Positions 6,853-7,894 of a stretch of DNA of 7,894 nucleotides are shown in pieces (position 1 is the first letter of the stretch; every line of letters begins with the position of its first letter). Position numbers and translations under genes: made by a program. Below the pieces are notes generated by a model. It had not been told where the DNA came from. It saw only the letters and a program-made list of their open reading frames with translations, and searched no databases. The DNA lies in contig CAYMOM010000095.1 in NCBI GenBank assembly GCA_964391995.1, positions 1 through 7,894 of the forward strand, read 5' to 3'. This DNA comes from UBA11524 sp964391995. Lineage in GTDB: Bacteria; Bacillota; Clostridia; Christensenellales; Aristaeellaceae.

Positions 6853-6870
6853 TCGTTAAAAGTTTAACAA
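6853..6870 (-). promoter_or_regulatory. Predicted Rex operator upstream of adhE
   Basis: The minus strand reads TTGTTAAACTTTTAACGA. The clostridial Rex consensus is TTGTTAA-N4-TTAACAA, so only one of the 14 specified positions differs (G for A near the end). Rex is a repressor that leaves DNA when NADH/NAD+ rises, and adhE is one of its classic targets in Firmicutes. The site ends 48 nt before the adhE start codon, so bound Rex could block the promoter or elongation. No rex gene is in the window, so the regulator would be encoded elsewhere. Confidence 0.75.
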
Positions 6871-6888
6871 AAGTGGCGCTATAAAGAA

Positions 6889-6905
6889 ATAATCAAAATG
6901 ATTAT
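6889..6905. repeat. Perfect 7-3-7 AT-rich palindrome, possible operator
   Basis: ATAATCA and TGATTAT are perfect inverted arms around three bases. On the minus strand, with one flanking G, it reads GATAAT-CATTTT-GATTAT, which resembles the hexamer array of Fur-family boxes (14 of 19 positions by eye to the E. coli Fur consensus) but lacks the 7-1-7 spacing. The stem is too AT-rich for a good terminator, though T-rich sequence follows. It lies 19 nt upstream of the Rex-like site. The binding protein is unknown. Confidence 0.45.
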
Positions 6906-6929
6906 CTGCCTTATCGAAAACGATAACAC
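6901..6929 (-). promoter_or_regulatory. Candidate adhE operon promoter (weak)
   Basis: On the minus strand GTGTTA (6929-6924) and GATAAT (6906-6901) are 17 nt apart; the -10 matches five of six consensus bases and the -35 three of six. Transcription would start near 6894, placing the Rex-like site about 25 nt downstream. A competing pair, TCGATA (6917-6912) and GATTAT (6894-6889), matches four of six at each element with 17-nt spacing. A promoter somewhere in this AT-rich spacer is likely, but the exact one is uncertain. Confidence 0.3.
6911..6926. repeat. Perfect 6-4-6 palindrome TTATCG-N4-CGATAA, possible operator
   Basis: The plus strand reads TTATCGAAAACGATAA, a perfect inverted repeat nine nt past the LysR stop codon. 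It is not a Rex, catabolite-response or T-N11-A LysR-type motif. It overlaps the weak -35 and spacer of one candidate adhE promoter (6901-6929), where a bound protein could control initiation. It would make a poor terminator, as the stem is weak and no T-run follows. Confidence 0.45.
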
Positions 6930-6935
6930 CCGGCG

Positions 6936-7865
6936 CTACAGGTATTTGCGCTTGGTGGCGCACAGCTGGGTGATGAACTGCCTGTCCAGCTCGGAAAGGC
7001 GGTGGCTGTTGCGGTAGATCAGCACATCCTTGTAGCGGCGGGTATTGTCCGGGCAGGGCATTTCCACCAGGTGATAGCGTTCCATCAGGCTGGCGGGCAC
7101 GGGGGAAACCCACATGAAGGTTTCCGGGTTGCGGCACAGCAGCTCAAACTGGCTGGCCCGCTCGAACACGAAAATGCGGCGGCGGATATTGTCCGGCAGC
7201 TCCTCCTTCACCACCTTGGAAAGGGGGAGGGAAGGAACATAGGGGTCGGCGTGGGCCACCTCAATGTAGTCCTGCAGGTCGTTATAGGTCACGCGCTCCC
7301 GGCTGGCCAGGGGGTGATCCCGGCTCATGATCAGCCGGTAGGAGAAATCCGTCACCAGTTCGTGGGTCAGGTTTTTCTCCTCCAGCAGGGTGTTGAAGTA
7401 GACATCGTAGGATTCCGCATAGCGCAGAATGCCCAGCTTGTAGTCGTTTTCCAGCACATTTTTGATGGTGCGGTGGGAGTTGGTTTCCTTATAGAACAGC
7501 TCGGCGCTGTCCTTGGTGATGGCCTTGGAAAATTCCGCGAAGGCCTCGGCGATATAGCTGGCCCGGGGCACGGAAATGGAAAACTGCTGCTTTTTGGGTG
7601 CGTCCTCCTTGTACAGGCGCTCCAGCTGGTCAATCTGGGACAGGATCCCCTTGGCATAGTCCATAAACTGCTCGCCGGTGGGGGTCAGGCGCATGCCCTT
7701 GGCCGTCCTGTCGAAAATGGTGATGTTCAGGTCGGCCTCCAGCTCCTTGATGGAACGGCTCAGGTTGGGGATGGCCACAAACAGCGTTTCCGATGCCTTG
7801 CTCAGCGATCCGGCCCGCGCAACCTCATAGGCGTATTTCATGTGCATGATGTTCAACGCGGACAC
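6936..7865 (-). CDS. LysR-type transcriptional regulator
   Basis: A 309-residue DNA-binding regulator of typical LysR family length. The winged helix-turn-helix spans about residues 4-63: the segment SKASETLFVAIPNLSRSIKELE carries the turn and recognition helix, and FDRTAKGMRLTPTGEQF forms the wing. A linker helix (64-88) leads to the effector-binding domain (about 95-300). Its ligand cannot be told from sequence. Start: GTG 7865 with AGGAG five nt upstream (7871-7875). ATG 7847 would sit 23 nt from that site and cut into the start of the DNA-binding domain. The gene points the same way as adhE and ends 131 bp before it, rather than being divergent as LysR genes often are from their targets. 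A role in controlling the adhE-hydS operon is possible but rests on position only. Its own promoter lies outside or at the right edge of the window. Confidence 0.93.
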   Translation of the reverse strand: MSALNIMHMKYAYEVARAGSLSKASETLFVAIPNLSRSIKELEADLNITIFDRTAKGMRLTPTGEQFMDYAKGILSQIDQLERLYKEDAPKKQQFSISVPRASYIAEAFAEFSKAITKDSAELFYKETNSHRTIKNVLENDYKLGILRYAESYDVYFNTLLEEKNLTHELVTDFSYRLIMSRDHPLASRERVTYNDLQDYIEVAHADPYVPSLPLSKVVKEELPDNIRRRIFVFERASQFELLCRNPETFMWVSPVPASLMERYHLVEMPCPDNTRRYKDVLIYRNSHRLSELDRQFITQLCATKRKYL

Positions 7866-7870
7866 CCTTT

Positions 7871-7875
7871 CTCCT
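7871..7875 (-). promoter_or_regulatory. Ribosome binding site of the LysR gene, supporting a GTG start
   Basis: AGGAG lies five nt before GTG 7865. The next in-frame starts, TTG 7856 and ATG 7847, are 14 and 23 nt away, so the GTG is the best-supported start. Confidence 0.7.
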
Positions 7876-7894
7876 GCGTGGGTTCATATGTATC

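Noticed and set aside
6836..6854. GAACC/GGTTC inverted repeat in the adhE leader
   Set aside because: A five-base stem with a nine-base loop is within chance expectation and forms neither a terminator nor a known riboswitch.
6889..6926. Intrinsic terminator after the LysR gene
   Set aside because: Both stems are AT-rich and lack the GC-rich stem plus continuous T-run expected, so read-through into adhE cannot be excluded.

Overview
The window reads as a chromosomal segment of a fermentative, hydrogen-metabolising anaerobe of the Firmicutes class Clostridia. The protein set points there: bifunctional AdhE, sensory-type [FeFe]-hydrogenase, SpoIIE-type phosphatase, group-B-like [FeFe]-hydrogenase and a Rex-like operator. 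The coding DNA is GC-rich with G/C-ending codons, which would suit a higher-GC gut lineage such as the Oscillospirales (Ruminococcaceae-like), but genus cannot be set from this sequence. All seven genes lie on the minus strand, so transcription runs from high to low coordinates.

Layout in transcription order: a LysR-type regulator (7865-6936, GTG start); a 131-bp AT-rich spacer (6935-6805) with two perfect palindromes and a near-consensus Rex operator; adhE (6804-4102); an APH-fold small kinase (4085-3327); a stand-alone thioredoxin-like [2Fe-2S] ferredoxin (3305-3066); a PAS-containing group C sensory [FeFe]-hydrogenase, HydS (2993-1317); a SpoIIE-family PP2C phosphatase overlapping HydS by 8 nt (1324-152); and the first 43 codons of what looks like a group B [FeFe]-hydrogenase (130-1, cut by the window edge). 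The gaps from adhE onward are 16, 21, 72, -8 and 21 nt, and no convincing terminator interrupts them, so adhE to the hydrogenase is most simply one operon.

How the genes may work together: AdhE reoxidises NADH by making ethanol, while the hydrogenase at the left edge would dispose of reduced-ferredoxin electrons as H2. Between them sits a candidate sensing and signalling set. HydS has a complete H-cluster binding site with sensory-type substitutions, followed by an Fe-S domain, a PAS domain and a coiled-coil tail but no classical output domain. The PP2C-type phosphatase and the APH-fold kinase are candidate opposing enzymes, and the [2Fe-2S] protein is a candidate electron carrier. The Rex-like site would place the operon under NADH/NAD+ control. 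H2 or redox state would then tune the choice between ethanol and H2 as electron sinks. The gene families are well supported; the signalling circuit is inference.

No tRNA, rRNA, CRISPR array, insertion sequence or prophage feature was seen. Apart from the 131-bp spacer, the window is almost entirely coding, with no gene-free stretch above 300 bases.
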